Positions 16,882 through 26,857 of a stretch of 64,000 nt of DNA are shown here, in pieces. Origin of the DNA: Halomonas sp. S3-1-1 (GTDB taxonomy: Bacteria; Pseudomonadota; Gammaproteobacteria; Pseudomonadales; Halomonadaceae); NCBI RefSeq assembly GCF_023757625.1, contig NZ_JALGBZ010000002.1, positions 310,001 through 374,000 on the forward strand, given 5' to 3'. A model generated the notes under the pieces. It was not told where the DNA came from, did not search any database, and was given only the letters and a program-made list of their open reading frames with translations. The position numbers and the translations under genes are program-made. How positions within the stretch are numbered: the first letter of the stretch is position 1; each line of letters starts with the position of its first letter.

Positions 16882-18644
16882 CCGCGCTGCTGTTGGCCGC
16901 ACTTTTATGGCCGCTTTGCGTGGCGCTTTACGTGGTGCGCCAGATGTTTCGCCCGCCCGAGGCGAGGCGCTTTTTTTCGCTCGGGTGGCTCAGCGCCGCC
17001 TGGCCGGCGCTGTTGCTGGCGTTCATTGGCGAAGGAGCGTGGGAGTGGCAGGCCTGGCTGCTCGGCGGGCAGTGGGCGCTCGACACGCTCGCAAGAGCCT
17101 GGCTTGGCTTCACCGCACTCTTGTGGAGCCTGGCGGCGCTCCACGCGCGGGGCTACTTCAAGCGCGAGGCGGCGCGCGCACGCCTGGGCGATGACGGCGA
17201 AAGCGGTAAGCTTTTGCGCTTCACGCTGTTCTGGCCGCTGACGTTTCTGGGCAACGCGTTTTTGATTCTCTCCAGGGACGTTGCGAGCTTCTATCTCGGC
17301 TTTGCGCTGATGACCTTCGCCGCCTACGCGCTGGTGCTGCACGAGCAAAGCGGTGCGGCCAAGCGCGGCGCACACGCCTATATCGTGCTTGCGGTCATCG
17401 GTGAAGCCCTGATCCTCGGCGGGCTTTTGTGGGCAGCGGGCAGCGGCGAGATGACGACGCTCGAAGGCGTGCGCGAGGCGATCGCCGCCGCTCCCCAAGG
17501 CGTGTGGATGGCGCTTCTTCTATGGCTAGGCTTTGGCGTCAAGGCCGGGGTGATCGGGCTTCATGTCTGGCTGCCGCTCGCCCACCCGGTGGCGCCGGCG
17601 CCGGCAAGCGCGGTGCTTAGCGGGGCGATGATCAAGGCGGGGCTTTTGGGGTGGCTCGCGCTACTGCCGCTGGGTGTGGAGGGTTTGGCGCCGGCGTTTT
17701 CGACGCTTGGCGAGGTGATGCTGGTGGCCGGGTTCGCCGCCGCCTTTGGCGCGGCGTTTTACGGAGTGGGCCAGCGCCACCCTAAGGCGGTGCTCGCCTA
17801 CTCGAGCATCAGCCAAATGGGCATGATGACCGCGCTGGTGGCGGTGGGGCTGCTCGACGCAACGCTTTGGCCGGCGCTGCTGCCGGGCATTGCGCTGTTT
17901 GCCGGCCACCACGCGCTGGCGAAGGGCGCGCTGTTTTTGGGCACCAGCGTGAGCGAGCACATGCCGCGCCTGCCCACCGCGCTGTTGTGGATTGTGCTGG
18001 CGCTGCCGGCGCTGTCGCTGACCGGCGCCTTCGGCGCGGGGGTGATCAGTAAGTACAGCGTCAAGCACGTTCTGGAAGAAGGCGCGCATCACCACATCGT
18101 ATTGCTGCTGACGTGGGCGGCGGTGGGCACCACGGCGCTGGTCAGCGTTTGCCTGTGGCGCCAGTGGCAGGACCGCGATACCGGCGATAGCGACGCCTGG
18201 CAGCTCGCCGGCTGGGCGCTGGCGATTCTGGCCGCCCTGACCGTGCCCTGGTGGCTGCCGCTGCCGCAGGAGAGCGTGCACGTGCCGGCGCTGAAGTCGC
18301 TTAAATCCCTGGTATGGCCGCTGCCCGCCGGCGTGGCGTTGGTGGTCATCGGCGTGGTACTTGCCCGGGCGCTGAGCGCGCCGACGCTGCCGGCAGGGGA
18401 TTTGTGGTGGCCGTATCAAAAGGGGGCGGGGTGGCTGGTCGCGCTTTGTAAAGGCGTGGCGCAGCGATCAAAACGCGTGAAGCGCTCAAGCGTTGCCCGG
18501 GCGCTGGTGCTCGAGCGCCGCGCTATGGCGCGCTTGAACCAGGCGCTTGAAGGGGAGCGATGGCTGCGCCGCCACGGCAGCGGGCTGATGATGGCGCTGG
18601 CGGTGGTGCTGGCGCTATTACTGATTTGGGAGGGGAGCCAATGA
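16878..18644 (+). CDS. Antiporter-like membrane subunit (HyfB/NuoL-like), third of the operon
   Basis: A 588-residue polytopic protein with the proton-antiporter core (about 90-420) and an extended C-terminal region. The segment FGVKAGVIGLHVWLPLAHPVAPAPASAVLSGAMIKAGLLGW near 210-255 and VLAYSSISQMGMMTALVAVG near 305 are typical of HyfB/HycC-like subunits. At the expected TM5 Glu position (DVASFYLGFALMTFAAYAL near 135) an Ala stands where other family members have Glu, so this subunit may be altered in ion conduction. The C-terminal part (about 510-560) is basic and charged before a last membrane helix. ATGA overlaps link it to the genes on both sides. Confidence 0.86.
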   Translation: MTALLLAALLWPLCVALYVVRQMFRPPEARRFFSLGWLSAAWPALLLAFIGEGAWEWQAWLLGGQWALDTLARAWLGFTALLWSLAALHARGYFKREAARARLGDDGESGKLLRFTLFWPLTFLGNAFLILSRDVASFYLGFALMTFAAYALVLHEQSGAAKRGAHAYIVLAVIGEALILGGLLWAAGSGEMTTLEGVREAIAAAPQGVWMALLLWLGFGVKAGVIGLHVWLPLAHPVAPAPASAVLSGAMIKAGLLGWLALLPLGVEGLAPAFSTLGEVMLVAGFAAAFGAAFYGVGQRHPKAVLAYSSISQMGMMTALVAVGLLDATLWPALLPGIALFAGHHALAKGALFLGTSVSEHMPRLPTALLWIVLALPALSLTGAFGAGVISKYSVKHVLEEGAHHHIVLLLTWAAVGTTALVSVCLWRQWQDRDTGDSDAWQLAGWALAILAALTVPWWLPLPQESVHVPALKSLKSLVWPLPAGVALVVIGVVLARALSAPTLPAGDLWWPYQKGAGWLVALCKGVAQRSKRVKRSSVARALVLERRAMARLNQALEGERWLRRHGSGLMMALAVVLALLLIWEGSQ

Positions 18645-19648
18645 GCGAGACACCACAAACGAGCTTGCGCGGGCGCCGCGCGCAAACGCCGGAAGAGATT
18701 CCCACGCCCGGGCTTCTGGACGTGTGCTGGCGCGTGGTACGCGCGGCGCGGCGTAACCGCTTGACCATGCTGGCCGCGGGCACCGCCTTCTACGCGCTGC
18801 TGGCGCTGTTTCCGACCATCGCGGCGGTCATCTCGCTTTGGGGGCTGCTGTTTGACCCGCAGGAGGCGGCTCAGCAGCTTTACGAAATTAGCCGCTTCAT
18901 GCCGCCGGACGCAGCGAATTTGATCGACCAGCAGGCCGAGCAGGTGATCGAAAATACCGAGGCGGGCAACTTCATGGCCGCGATGATCGGGCTCGGTATC
19001 GCCATGTTCATCGCCTCCAAGGGGGTGGCGGTGCTGGTGGTGGGGCTCAACGTCGTTTACGGCGAAAGCGAGAAGCGCCCCTTTGTGCGCCGCACGGTGC
19101 TGTTGACCCTGCTCACCTTCGGGCTGATCGCGATGACGCTGATTTCACTTGGCTTCATCGCGCTGATCCCGATGGCGGTGGAGTCGCTGGCGATCGAGGC
19201 GCCGCTGAACAACATCATCAACTGGCTGCGCTGGCCGGCGCTTTTGATCATCACCAGTTTTCTGGTCACGCTGCTGTATCGCTTCGCGCCCTACCGGCGA
19301 AAGCCGCGCTGGGAGTGGCTCAACTACGGCACGCTGTTCGCCACGCTCGCCTGGCTTCTGGGGTCGGCGGCGCTGTCGCTCTACGTGCGTACCTTCACCA
19401 CCTTTAGCGAAGTCTACGGATCGCTGGGGGCGGTGGTCGCCATGATGATGTGGTTCTGGATCTCGGCATTTTTAGTGCTGTTCGGCGCCGAGCTCAACTG
19501 CGAGCTGGAGCGCCAGACCGTCAAGGATACCACCGTCGGGCGTTCGCGCCCCTTGGGTGAGCGAGAGGCCTTTGCTGCGGACACTGTGGGCGTGCCCAAC
19601 CCGATGGGTGACGAAGACGAGGATGAGAGCGCGCCGGATATCCGCTAG
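18641..19648 (+). CDS. YihY/BrkB family inner-membrane protein
   Basis: A 335-residue protein with about six membrane helices. Typical YihY/BrkB features are the TMLAAGTAFYALLALFPTIAAVISLWG opening around residues 45-70, an FIASKGVAVLVVGLNVVYGE segment near 125 and YGSLGAVVAMMMWFWISAFLVLFGAELNCELER near 265-295, followed by an acidic tail. The start at 18641 is chosen because it makes an ATGA overlap with the preceding stop. The family is poorly understood; it was once misnamed RNase BN and may transport or organise membrane components. Its place at the end of an Mrp-like operon suggests a functional tie to that complex. Confidence 0.93.
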   Translation: MSETPQTSLRGRRAQTPEEIPTPGLLDVCWRVVRAARRNRLTMLAAGTAFYALLALFPTIAAVISLWGLLFDPQEAAQQLYEISRFMPPDAANLIDQQAEQVIENTEAGNFMAAMIGLGIAMFIASKGVAVLVVGLNVVYGESEKRPFVRRTVLLTLLTFGLIAMTLISLGFIALIPMAVESLAIEAPLNNIINWLRWPALLIITSFLVTLLYRFAPYRRKPRWEWLNYGTLFATLAWLLGSAALSLYVRTFTTFSEVYGSLGAVVAMMMWFWISAFLVLFGAELNCELERQTVKDTTVGRSRPLGEREAFAADTVGVPNPMGDEDEDESAPDIR

Positions 19649-19671
19649 TCGCGCCGCCGGCGGCGGCGCGA
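19649..19671. terminator. GC-rich hairpin between convergent yihY-like and phoH-like genes
   Basis: A perfect 10-base-pair stem (TCGCGCCGCC at 19649-19658, GGCGGCGCGA at 19662-19671) with a 3-base loop starts directly after the stop codon at 19646-19648. No U-run follows on either strand, so it is not a classical intrinsic terminator, but its place between convergent genes fits a block to read-through. Confidence 0.45.
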
Positions 19672-19706
19672 GTCGAAGGTGTCGGAAGGGGAATTGATGG
19701 AAGGGC

Positions 19707-21116
19707 TTACAACAGCTCTTCGGCGGCCAGCGCCAAACGCGAGCGCTCGACGCTTTTTAGCGTAATGTGCCCGGCGTGGGGCCAGTCTCTAAAACGCTCG
19801 ACCACCGCGGCCATGCCGCAGGTGTTGGCGGTGAGGTACGGCGTGTCGATCTGACCGACGTTACCCAAACAGACGATCTTGGTGTTGCGCCCGGCGCGGG
19901 TCACCAGCGACTTGAGCTGTTTGGGGGTGAAGTTTTGCGCCTCGTCGATGATCAAAAAGGTGTCGTTCAGGGTGCGCCCGCGCATGAAGCTCGGCGAGCG
20001 GATCTGCACCCGCGAGCCGATCAGCTGGCGAGTGGCGCCGTTGTCCCAGCTCGATTCGCCGTCGTCGTTACGCAACAGGTTGTCCATGTTGTCGTGAAAC
20101 GCCCCCATCCAGGGCGACATTTTCTCCTCCTCGGTGCCCGGTAGAAAGCCGATGTCCTCGCCCATGGGGATCGGCGCGCGGGTGAACACGATGCGCTCGA
20201 ACTGCTTGGCGTCCAGCGTTTGTTGAAACGCCGCCGCGAGCGTCATGTAGGTCTTGCCGGTGCCGGCGTTGCCGGCGATGGTGACCAGGTCGATCTCCGG
20301 GTCCATCAGCAGGTTGAGGGTAAAGTTCTGGCGGCTGTCGTGGGCGTGCACGCCCCAGACGCCCGAGTGGTGGCGGTAATTGGTCAGAAGCTGGAGCGTG
20401 GCGCGCTCAGAACTCAGCTCGCGCACGATAGCCTCGAACTCGGCGCCGTTTTCGCTATCGCTGACCAGCATGCCGGTGTGCCACTCCACGGGCATCTCGC
20501 CCTTGAGGTGGTAGAAGGTGTGATGGCCGGTGCGCTCGACGTCGACCTCGACGTTCAACGTTTCCCAAAGCGTGGCGCCTTCGCTTGCCGCGTGCTGGTA
20601 GACGCTGGCGCCTTCGATCATGGCGTCGCTGTCGGAGAAGGCGCGATCGTTGTGGTAATCCTCCACCGGCACCTTGAGCGCGGCGGCCTTGATGCGAAGG
20701 TTGATGTCCTTGGTGATCAGGATGACCGAGGCGTCCGGGTGTTCGTCGCGCAGCCGGCAGGTTTCGGCCAGAATGCGGTTATCCGGGGTGTCGCTGACTT
20801 CGTTGAGAAGCTTAAGATCGCTGTAGCAGAGAAAATGGAGCCGGCCGCTTTCGCCGGAAAGCCGGGGTATGGGAACGCCGTACTGAACTTCCTTGAAGGT
20901 GACCTGACTGGTGAGATCCGACAGCGTGCGGCTGATTTGGCGCGCCGTGCGGGCGATTTCGCGAATGCCGTTTTTATGCTTGTCCAGCTCCTCGAGGACG
21001 GTCATGGGGATGACCACATCGTGCTCATCAAAATGGTACAGAGCCGCGGGGTCGTGAATCAGAACGTTGGTATCGAGCACATAAAGCCGTTTGGCTTTCT
21101 TATCGAGTTTGACCAT
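19707..21116 (-). CDS. PhoH family protein (PIN domain plus PhoH ATPase)
   Basis: A 469-residue fusion. Residues 5-145 form a PIN-type nuclease domain starting RLYVLDTNVLIHDPAALYHF, with acidic residues in LDTN and VLEELDKHK. Residues 240-469 form the PhoH P-loop ATPase with TIAGNAGTGKTYMTLAAAF (Walker A) near 270 and TFLIIDEAQNFTPKQLKSLVTR (Walker B) near 380. Such PIN-PhoH proteins act as ATP-dependent RNA helicase/nucleases. The start at 21116 is preferred over an in-frame ATG 21 codons earlier, because TAGGAG lies upstream and the family begins at this point. The gene is convergent with yihY and stands alone. Confidence 0.93.
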   Translation of the reverse strand: MVKLDKKAKRLYVLDTNVLIHDPAALYHFDEHDVVIPMTVLEELDKHKNGIREIARTARQISRTLSDLTSQVTFKEVQYGVPIPRLSGESGRLHFLCYSDLKLLNEVSDTPDNRILAETCRLRDEHPDASVILITKDINLRIKAAALKVPVEDYHNDRAFSDSDAMIEGASVYQHAASEGATLWETLNVEVDVERTGHHTFYHLKGEMPVEWHTGMLVSDSENGAEFEAIVRELSSERATLQLLTNYRHHSGVWGVHAHDSRQNFTLNLLMDPEIDLVTIAGNAGTGKTYMTLAAAFQQTLDAKQFERIVFTRAPIPMGEDIGFLPGTEEEKMSPWMGAFHDNMDNLLRNDDGESSWDNGATRQLIGSRVQIRSPSFMRGRTLNDTFLIIDEAQNFTPKQLKSLVTRAGRNTKIVCLGNVGQIDTPYLTANTCGMAAVVERFRDWPHAGHITLKSVERSRLALAAEELL

Positions 21117-21291
21117 CGTGGAAGTCGCTCCTAAGTGGACGGCAACATCGACACTGGCAGGGCTTTTTGACGCACGCATGACACTGCCCGTGTTCTACGC
21201 TCTCGGGTGTCGTCGTTCTCCTCTGTGGTTTTTTTATAGCGTGGCGGGCAACGCCGCTTTTCGCCAATCACGCGTTTCAACGAAACCGCGT

Positions 21292-22161
21292 TCACTCCTC
21301 GTCGGCCAAAAACCGGGTGAGCCGGCCAAGCAGCGCGCTCGCCACCGGTCCCTGGGGGCCGCTGACTAGCGAGCGGTAGTGGTAGCTTTCGAGCGTCAGC
21401 TCGTGGGGCAGGCGGCTGAGCGTGCCGGCCTTCAGCGCCTGGCGGATGAGCGGGGCGGGCAGAAGCGCCCAGCCGGTGCCCTGGATCACGGCGTCGCGCA
21501 TTAGCTCGAACATCGTCACGCTTAGGTAGTTGGCTGAGAACAGCGCCTCGCTCACCAGTCGGTCGTCCTGCAAGTGGCTCAAGCAAATCTGGGTATACTG
21601 GGCAAGATCGTCGCGGTGCACGCCGGGCAGCCGGCTCAAGGGGTGGTGCGGCGCGGCCACCAGACGCATGTCGACCGGCGCCAAGCGCTTGGCGTAGTGG
21701 GGCAGCGCTTGGGTCGTGTAAAGGCCGAAGGCGATGTCCACCGTTTGGCGCGCGATCAGCGTTTGATGGGTCTGCGGCGGGGCGAGATAGACCGAAATCG
21801 CCGTGAGCGGAAAGCGCGTTTTGATGTCGTGCATCACGCCCTGCCAAAACGCCTCGGGCAGGGCGTCGTCGCGGGCGATGCAGAGCTGGCTCTCCACGCC
21901 CAGGTTGTGCTGTTGGCAGTAGTTGTCGATGCGCGCGGCGCTGGTCAACAGTCGGTAGCAGTCCGGCAGAATGCTCTCGCCCATCGGCGAAAGCGTAAGG
22001 CTGTTGCCGGAACGCTCAAAAAGCGCCACGCCCAGGTGATCTTCCAGCGCGCTTACCATGGCGCTCAAGGTGCTGCGTTTGGCGCCGGTATGGCGAGCGG
22101 CGCCGGCGAAGGAGCGCTGCTCGGCGACCTCGATGAACGCCTGAACCTGTTCGATACGCAC
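21292..22161 (-). CDS. LysR-family transcriptional regulator, divergent from a CDF transporter gene
   Basis: A 289-residue LysR protein: DNA-binding domain VRIEQVQAFIEVAEQRSFAGAARHTGAKRSTLSAMVSALEDHLGV at the start, effector domain from about residue 90. The GTG at 22161 is chosen because GGAGG lies just upstream and the family N-terminus begins there; an ATG 38 codons earlier would add a non-conserved extension. It diverges from the CDF transporter gene with about 100 bases between them, so control of that gene is possible, though its ligand is unknown. Confidence 0.88.
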   Translation of the reverse strand: MRIEQVQAFIEVAEQRSFAGAARHTGAKRSTLSAMVSALEDHLGVALFERSGNSLTLSPMGESILPDCYRLLTSAARIDNYCQQHNLGVESQLCIARDDALPEAFWQGVMHDIKTRFPLTAISVYLAPPQTHQTLIARQTVDIAFGLYTTQALPHYAKRLAPVDMRLVAAPHHPLSRLPGVHRDDLAQYTQICLSHLQDDRLVSEALFSANYLSVTMFELMRDAVIQGTGWALLPAPLIRQALKAGTLSRLPHELTLESYHYRSLVSGPQGPVASALLGRLTRFLADEE

Positions 22162-22262
22162 AAGGCCTCCAGCGCCAAGAAAGTTGGCGGTGAGCGATTG
22201 GTGGAAAGCGGGGTGGGCGCCTATTATGGCGCACCTTTCACCTCTTTCGGGATGTTTTCTGC

Positions 22263-23126
22263 GTGTCTTCGTCAACGGTCGAGCGCCGCGCGCTCAGGTT
22301 TTCGGCGCTCTGTGCCTCGGTTTTCGCCCTCGCCGGGCTCGTCATCGGTCTCGCCTCCGGCTCCATCACTATCCTGTTCGACAGCGGCTACTCGCTACTG
22401 AGCCTGGTGCTGGCGACGCTATCGCTGGTCGCGCTCAGCCACGCGCAAAAGCCCGCCGATGAGCGCTACCCCTTCGGCCGGCTGACCGTCGAGCCGCTGG
22501 CAGTGCTGCTCAAGGGCGTGGTGATCGCGCTGGTGTGTCTATTTTCGCTGGTGTCGGCGCTTTGGAGTCTTTATCAGGGCGGGCGGCTCGTGACGCTCGA
22601 TTTGGCGCTGGGGTTCGGCGCCTTCAACGTTATCGGGTGTCTGTTCACCTGGTGGCGGCTGGCGCGCTACGCCCGCGGGCGCCACTCCTCGCTCATGGCC
22701 GCCGAGCTCAAACAGTGGGCGATGGATACCTGGCTTTCGGCGGCGGTGCTGATCGGCTTCTTTGCTACCTACCTGCTGACGCTATCGCCGCTTGCCGCCT
22801 GGGCGCGTTTCGCCGACCCGGCCATGGTGCTTCTGATCGTCGCCTATTTCTTGCCCATGCCAGTGCGGATGATCCGGGGGGCGCTGAAAGAGCTGATGTT
22901 CGGCGAGCCCGGCGGCGGCATGCGCGAGGAGCTGGCCGTGGGCGTGGCGGATTTCGCGGTCGAGGAGAGCGACGTGCGCCTGGCGCGGGTGGGCAACTTT
23001 TTGATGGTCGACATTCAGCTAGAAAAGGGGCAGATCGACGACGCCGAAGCCATCGTCGAGAGCGTGGCGCGCCACTGCCACCATCGCCAGCTGCGCCCGG
23101 TAACCAGCATTACGCTGGTGACCTAA
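22263..23126 (+). CDS. Cation diffusion facilitator family transporter with altered metal-site residues
   Basis: A 287-residue transporter with about six membrane helices and a C-terminal cytoplasmic domain from about residue 210. The start is GTG. CDF proteins export divalent metals (Zn, Fe, Co, Cd, Mn) against protons. In the usual metal site TM2 has DxxxD and TM5 HxxxD. Here TM2 reads FDSGYSLLS (D then S) and TM5 reads LKQWAMDTW (Q then D), so two ligands appear to be changed. The ERYPFGRLTVEPLAVLLKG loop fits the CDF pattern. It may be a variant subgroup with another substrate; assignment to the superfamily is good, substrate open. Confidence 0.85.
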   Translation: MSSSTVERRALRFSALCASVFALAGLVIGLASGSITILFDSGYSLLSLVLATLSLVALSHAQKPADERYPFGRLTVEPLAVLLKGVVIALVCLFSLVSALWSLYQGGRLVTLDLALGFGAFNVIGCLFTWWRLARYARGRHSSLMAAELKQWAMDTWLSAAVLIGFFATYLLTLSPLAAWARFADPAMVLLIVAYFLPMPVRMIRGALKELMFGEPGGGMREELAVGVADFAVEESDVRLARVGNFLMVDIQLEKGQIDDAEAIVESVARHCHHRQLRPVTSITLVT

Positions 23127-23210
23127 GCCTGGCGAAAAGCGTTGACGCCGTCGTGAACGGGTGGTATCTAGCGCTACCGGCAATCGGGCCGGATTTTGAG
23201 GGTTTGAAAC

Positions 23211-23480
23211 ATGCTACTCGGCCGCTTCATCGCTTTGCTGGTCGCCACTACGCTGGTCGCGGGCTGTGCCAGCACCACCGTTGCCCCCCGCTATACCTCG
23301 ACCAATACCGACGTCATGCGCGTTGGCGGCGAGCGCCCCTCGAGCGCCGACCCGCGCACCGAGGACATGGGCTCGTACTGCCTGGAAACCACCGAGCGCT
23401 GGAACGAGCAGGGCCGCACTCCGGATGGCCAGAACCTGTGGGCCAAGGACACGCTGCGCAAGGTCGTGCCCTGCCAGTAA
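23211..23480 (+). CDS. Small putative lipoprotein
   Basis: An 89-residue protein with a lipoprotein signal: MLLGRFIALLVATTLVAGC gives a lipobox LVAG-C with the acylated Cys at residue 19. The mature part is polar, contains two further Cys (YCLETTERW and VVPCQ) that could pair, and has no recognised domain. The residue after Cys is Ala, which favours transport to the outer membrane rather than inner-membrane retention. It lies between the CDF gene and a strong hairpin. Function unknown. Confidence 0.75.
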   Translation: MLLGRFIALLVATTLVAGCASTTVAPRYTSTNTDVMRVGGERPSSADPRTEDMGSYCLETTERWNEQGRTPDGQNLWAKDTLRKVVPCQ

Positions 23481-23493
23481 GGCGAGCCCTTGT

Positions 23494-23523
23494 AAAAAAC
23501 GCCCGGCATTGATGCCGGGCGTT
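23494..23523 (-). terminator. Bidirectional intrinsic terminator between the lipoprotein and DUF3008 genes
   Basis: A perfect 11-base-pair stem (AACGCCCGGCA at 23498-23508, TGCCGGGCGTT at 23513-23523) with loop TTGA. Six A bases at 23494-23499 give a U-run on the minus strand, so it terminates the DUF3008 gene well. On the plus strand the following GTGTTTG is a weak T-run for the lipoprotein gene. Confidence 0.85.
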
Positions 23524-23562
23524 GTGTTTGGGGGAAATCAGCTTGCTAGTCTCGACGACTGC

Positions 23563-23751
23563 TTAGTCGTCGCCTTTCTTCTCCGGCTTGCCCTTGCGCT
23601 TGGTGCTGGCGAACTCCTCGAGCTCTTTTTCGCTCATCGAGTCGTACATCTCCTTTGACGAGCCTACCAGTTCACTCACGTTGGTCTCGCCGCGCTTGGC
23701 GGCCAAGGCGGCCCCTGCGGCCTTTTGCTGAGCCTTCGATTTTGCCGGCAT
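23563..23751 (-). CDS. DUF3008 family small protein
   Basis: A 62-residue, highly charged protein beginning MPAKSKAQQKAAGAALAAKRG, the hallmark of DUF3008 proteins, followed by the SELVGSSKEMYDSMSEKELEEFA block and a basic/acidic Lys-rich tail. It lacks membrane segments and cysteine. The family is widespread in proteobacteria with unknown function, and many members look like small stress-related or nucleic-acid-associated proteins. AGGAG sits about seven bases before the ATG on the minus strand. Confidence 0.9.
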   Translation of the reverse strand: MPAKSKAQQKAAGAALAAKRGETNVSELVGSSKEMYDSMSEKELEEFASTKRKGKPEKKGDD

Positions 23752-23868
23752 CTTTTTCTCCTGACGCTTTTTTTCCTGATGATGGGGGTGCGTTTATCTT
23801 TTCCATGATGCTTTGCTAAAGTTTAGCCACTTCTCGAACGCCTGCCGAAACCACGCAAGGAAAGCGCC

Positions 23869-24336
23869 ATGACGCCAGCTATCAATACCGCCAAACAAGC
23901 GGGTATCGACTTTACCGTTCACGAATACACCCACGAAAGTGGCGCCCCTTCCTACGGGTTGGAGGCTGCCGAAAAGCTCGATGTCGACCCGTCGCGCGTA
24001 TTCAAAACGCTGGTGGTCGAGCTCGACGGCAAGACGCTGGCGGTGGGCGTGGTGCCGGTCACCCACCAGCTGGGACTTAAGCAGATCGCCCGCGCGGCGG
24101 GGGCGAAGAAAGCGGCCATGGCGAAGGTCGACGCCGTCGAGCGCGCCACCGGCTACGTACTGGGTGGCGTGAGCCCGCTGGGGCAGAAAAAGCGTTTGGC
24201 GCTGTACGTCGATGAAAGCGCCAGCGCCCTTGAGACCATTTTCGTCAGCGCCGGGCGGCGGGGGCTCGAAATCGAGCTGGCGCCCCAGGCGCTGGTGGCG
24301 CTGGGGCAGGCGCGCTTTGCGCCGCTTGCGGTGTGA
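23869..24336 (+). CDS. ybaK: Cys-tRNA(Pro)/Cys-tRNA(Cys) deacylase YbaK
   Basis: A 155-residue YbaK/EbsC protein that hydrolyses Cys-tRNA(Pro) formed by misacylation, a trans-editing step in translation. It starts MTPAINTAKQAGIDFTVHEYTHE and shows the YbaK pattern EKLDVDPSRVFKTLVVELDG with its catalytic lysine near residue 45, VVPVTHQLGLKQIARAAGAKKAAMA near 65-90, and the GYVLGGVSPLGQKKRLALYVDES block near 105. Length fits the family. AAGGAAA precedes the ATG. It is upstream of dbpA on the same strand with about 100 bases between. Confidence 0.95.
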   Translation: MTPAINTAKQAGIDFTVHEYTHESGAPSYGLEAAEKLDVDPSRVFKTLVVELDGKTLAVGVVPVTHQLGLKQIARAAGAKKAAMAKVDAVERATGYVLGGVSPLGQKKRLALYVDESASALETIFVSAGRRGLEIELAPQALVALGQARFAPLAV

Positions 24337-24442
24337 GGTCGGCGCAAAGCGGGCCGCTTTCTGGTATCGTGCGCGTTATGCGCACCAGCGACGGCACCTG
24401 GCAGTGACCGGCACCGTCGCCTCTTCTTTTCAGGAAATATTC

Positions 24443-25834
<1,392 letters not shown>

Positions 25835-25902
25835 ACCGTGTACCGTTTTCACTTGCATTCACCGCTTCACGCATTCGCCATCAGGAGTGACCGTCAGAGG
25901 CC

Positions 25903-26772
25903 ATGAAGATACCCAAACGATTACAGCCACTGGTCGACGACGGCCTCGTCGACGAAGTACTGATGCAGCTGATGAGCGGCAAGGAAGCGCAGGTGTACGT
26001 CGTCCGATCCAGCGGTGAAAAGCGCTGCGCCAAGGTGTTCAAGGAGGCGAGCCAGCGAAGTTTCAAGCAGGCCGTCCAGTATCAGGAGGGCCGCAAGGAG
26101 CGCAACAGCCGCCGGGCGCGGGCCATGGCGAAAAAGACCCGCTACGGCCAAAAAGAGCAGGAGCAGGCCTGGCTCACCGCCGAGGTCGACGCGCTCTACC
26201 GGCTGGCAAGCGCCGGCGTGCGCGTGCCCACGCCCTACGGCTTTGTCGACGGCGTGCTGTTGATGGAGATGATCACGGACGCCGAAGGCGACGTGGCCCC
26301 TCGGCTTGGCGACGTCACGCTCACCGAGGCCCAGGCGCTCGCCTACCACGACAAGGTGATCGGTGACGTGGTGCGCATGCTCTGCGCCGGCCTCGTTCAC
26401 GGCGATTTATCCGAGTTCAACGTGCTGGTCGACGCCAGCGGCCCGGTGATCATCGACTTGCCCCAGGCGGTGGACGCCGCGGGCAACAACAGCGCCGCCG
26501 CCATGCTCGAGCGCGACGTAAACAACATGCGCGCCTACTTCGGCCGCTACGCGCCGTCGCTTCTGGCCACCCACTACGGCAAGGAGATGTGGGCACTTTT
26601 CGAGGCTGGCAAGCTCACCCCGGAGAGCAAGCTCACCGGCCACTTCGAGTTCGACACCCGAAGCGCCAACGTCGACGAGCTGCTGGACGTGATCGACGAC
26701 GCCAAGGAAGAGGAAGCCGAGCGCCAGGCGCGGCTCAAAGACGACGATGATGATGACGGCTACCCGTACTAA
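25903..26772 (+). CDS. RIO1-type serine protein kinase
   Basis: A 289-residue RIO-family kinase of the PA4780 type found in Pseudomonas and Halomonas. Features: SGKEAQVYVVRSSGEKRCAKVFKE (nucleotide loop and catalytic Lys) near 28-50, YQEGRKERNSRRARAMAKKTRYG near 60-82, the catalytic loop LVHGDLSEFNVLVD near 165-178 and the metal loop VIIDLPQAVDA near 183. The C-terminus is strongly acidic with a run of Asp. These bacterial RIO kinases may act in ribosome-related control, which fits its place after dbpA, but this is inference. It has its own short upstream gap of 68 bases. Confidence 0.92.
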   Translation: MKIPKRLQPLVDDGLVDEVLMQLMSGKEAQVYVVRSSGEKRCAKVFKEASQRSFKQAVQYQEGRKERNSRRARAMAKKTRYGQKEQEQAWLTAEVDALYRLASAGVRVPTPYGFVDGVLLMEMITDAEGDVAPRLGDVTLTEAQALAYHDKVIGDVVRMLCAGLVHGDLSEFNVLVDASGPVIIDLPQAVDAAGNNSAAAMLERDVNNMRAYFGRYAPSLLATHYGKEMWALFEAGKLTPESKLTGHFEFDTRSANVDELLDVIDDAKEEEAERQARLKDDDDDDGYPY

Positions 26773-26857
26773 CCTCGCTTAATCGCTCGGATGCTATGCT
26801 AAGCGGCATAGCTCATTAGCAGGTTAAGAAACGGCGCGAAGCGCCCGGGGTATTCGT

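Noticed and set aside
24212-24442. An N-terminal extension of 77 codons of the dbpA frame overlapping ybaK.
   Set aside because: It overlaps the conserved C-terminus of ybaK, has an Arg/Ala-rich junk composition and would exceed the family length. The GTG at 24443 has a ribosome site and gives the normal N-terminus.
26793-26812. Hairpin GCTATGC-TAAGCG-GCATAGC as a terminator of the RIO kinase gene.
   Set aside because: The stem is only seven base pairs and no U-run follows, so it is too weak to call.
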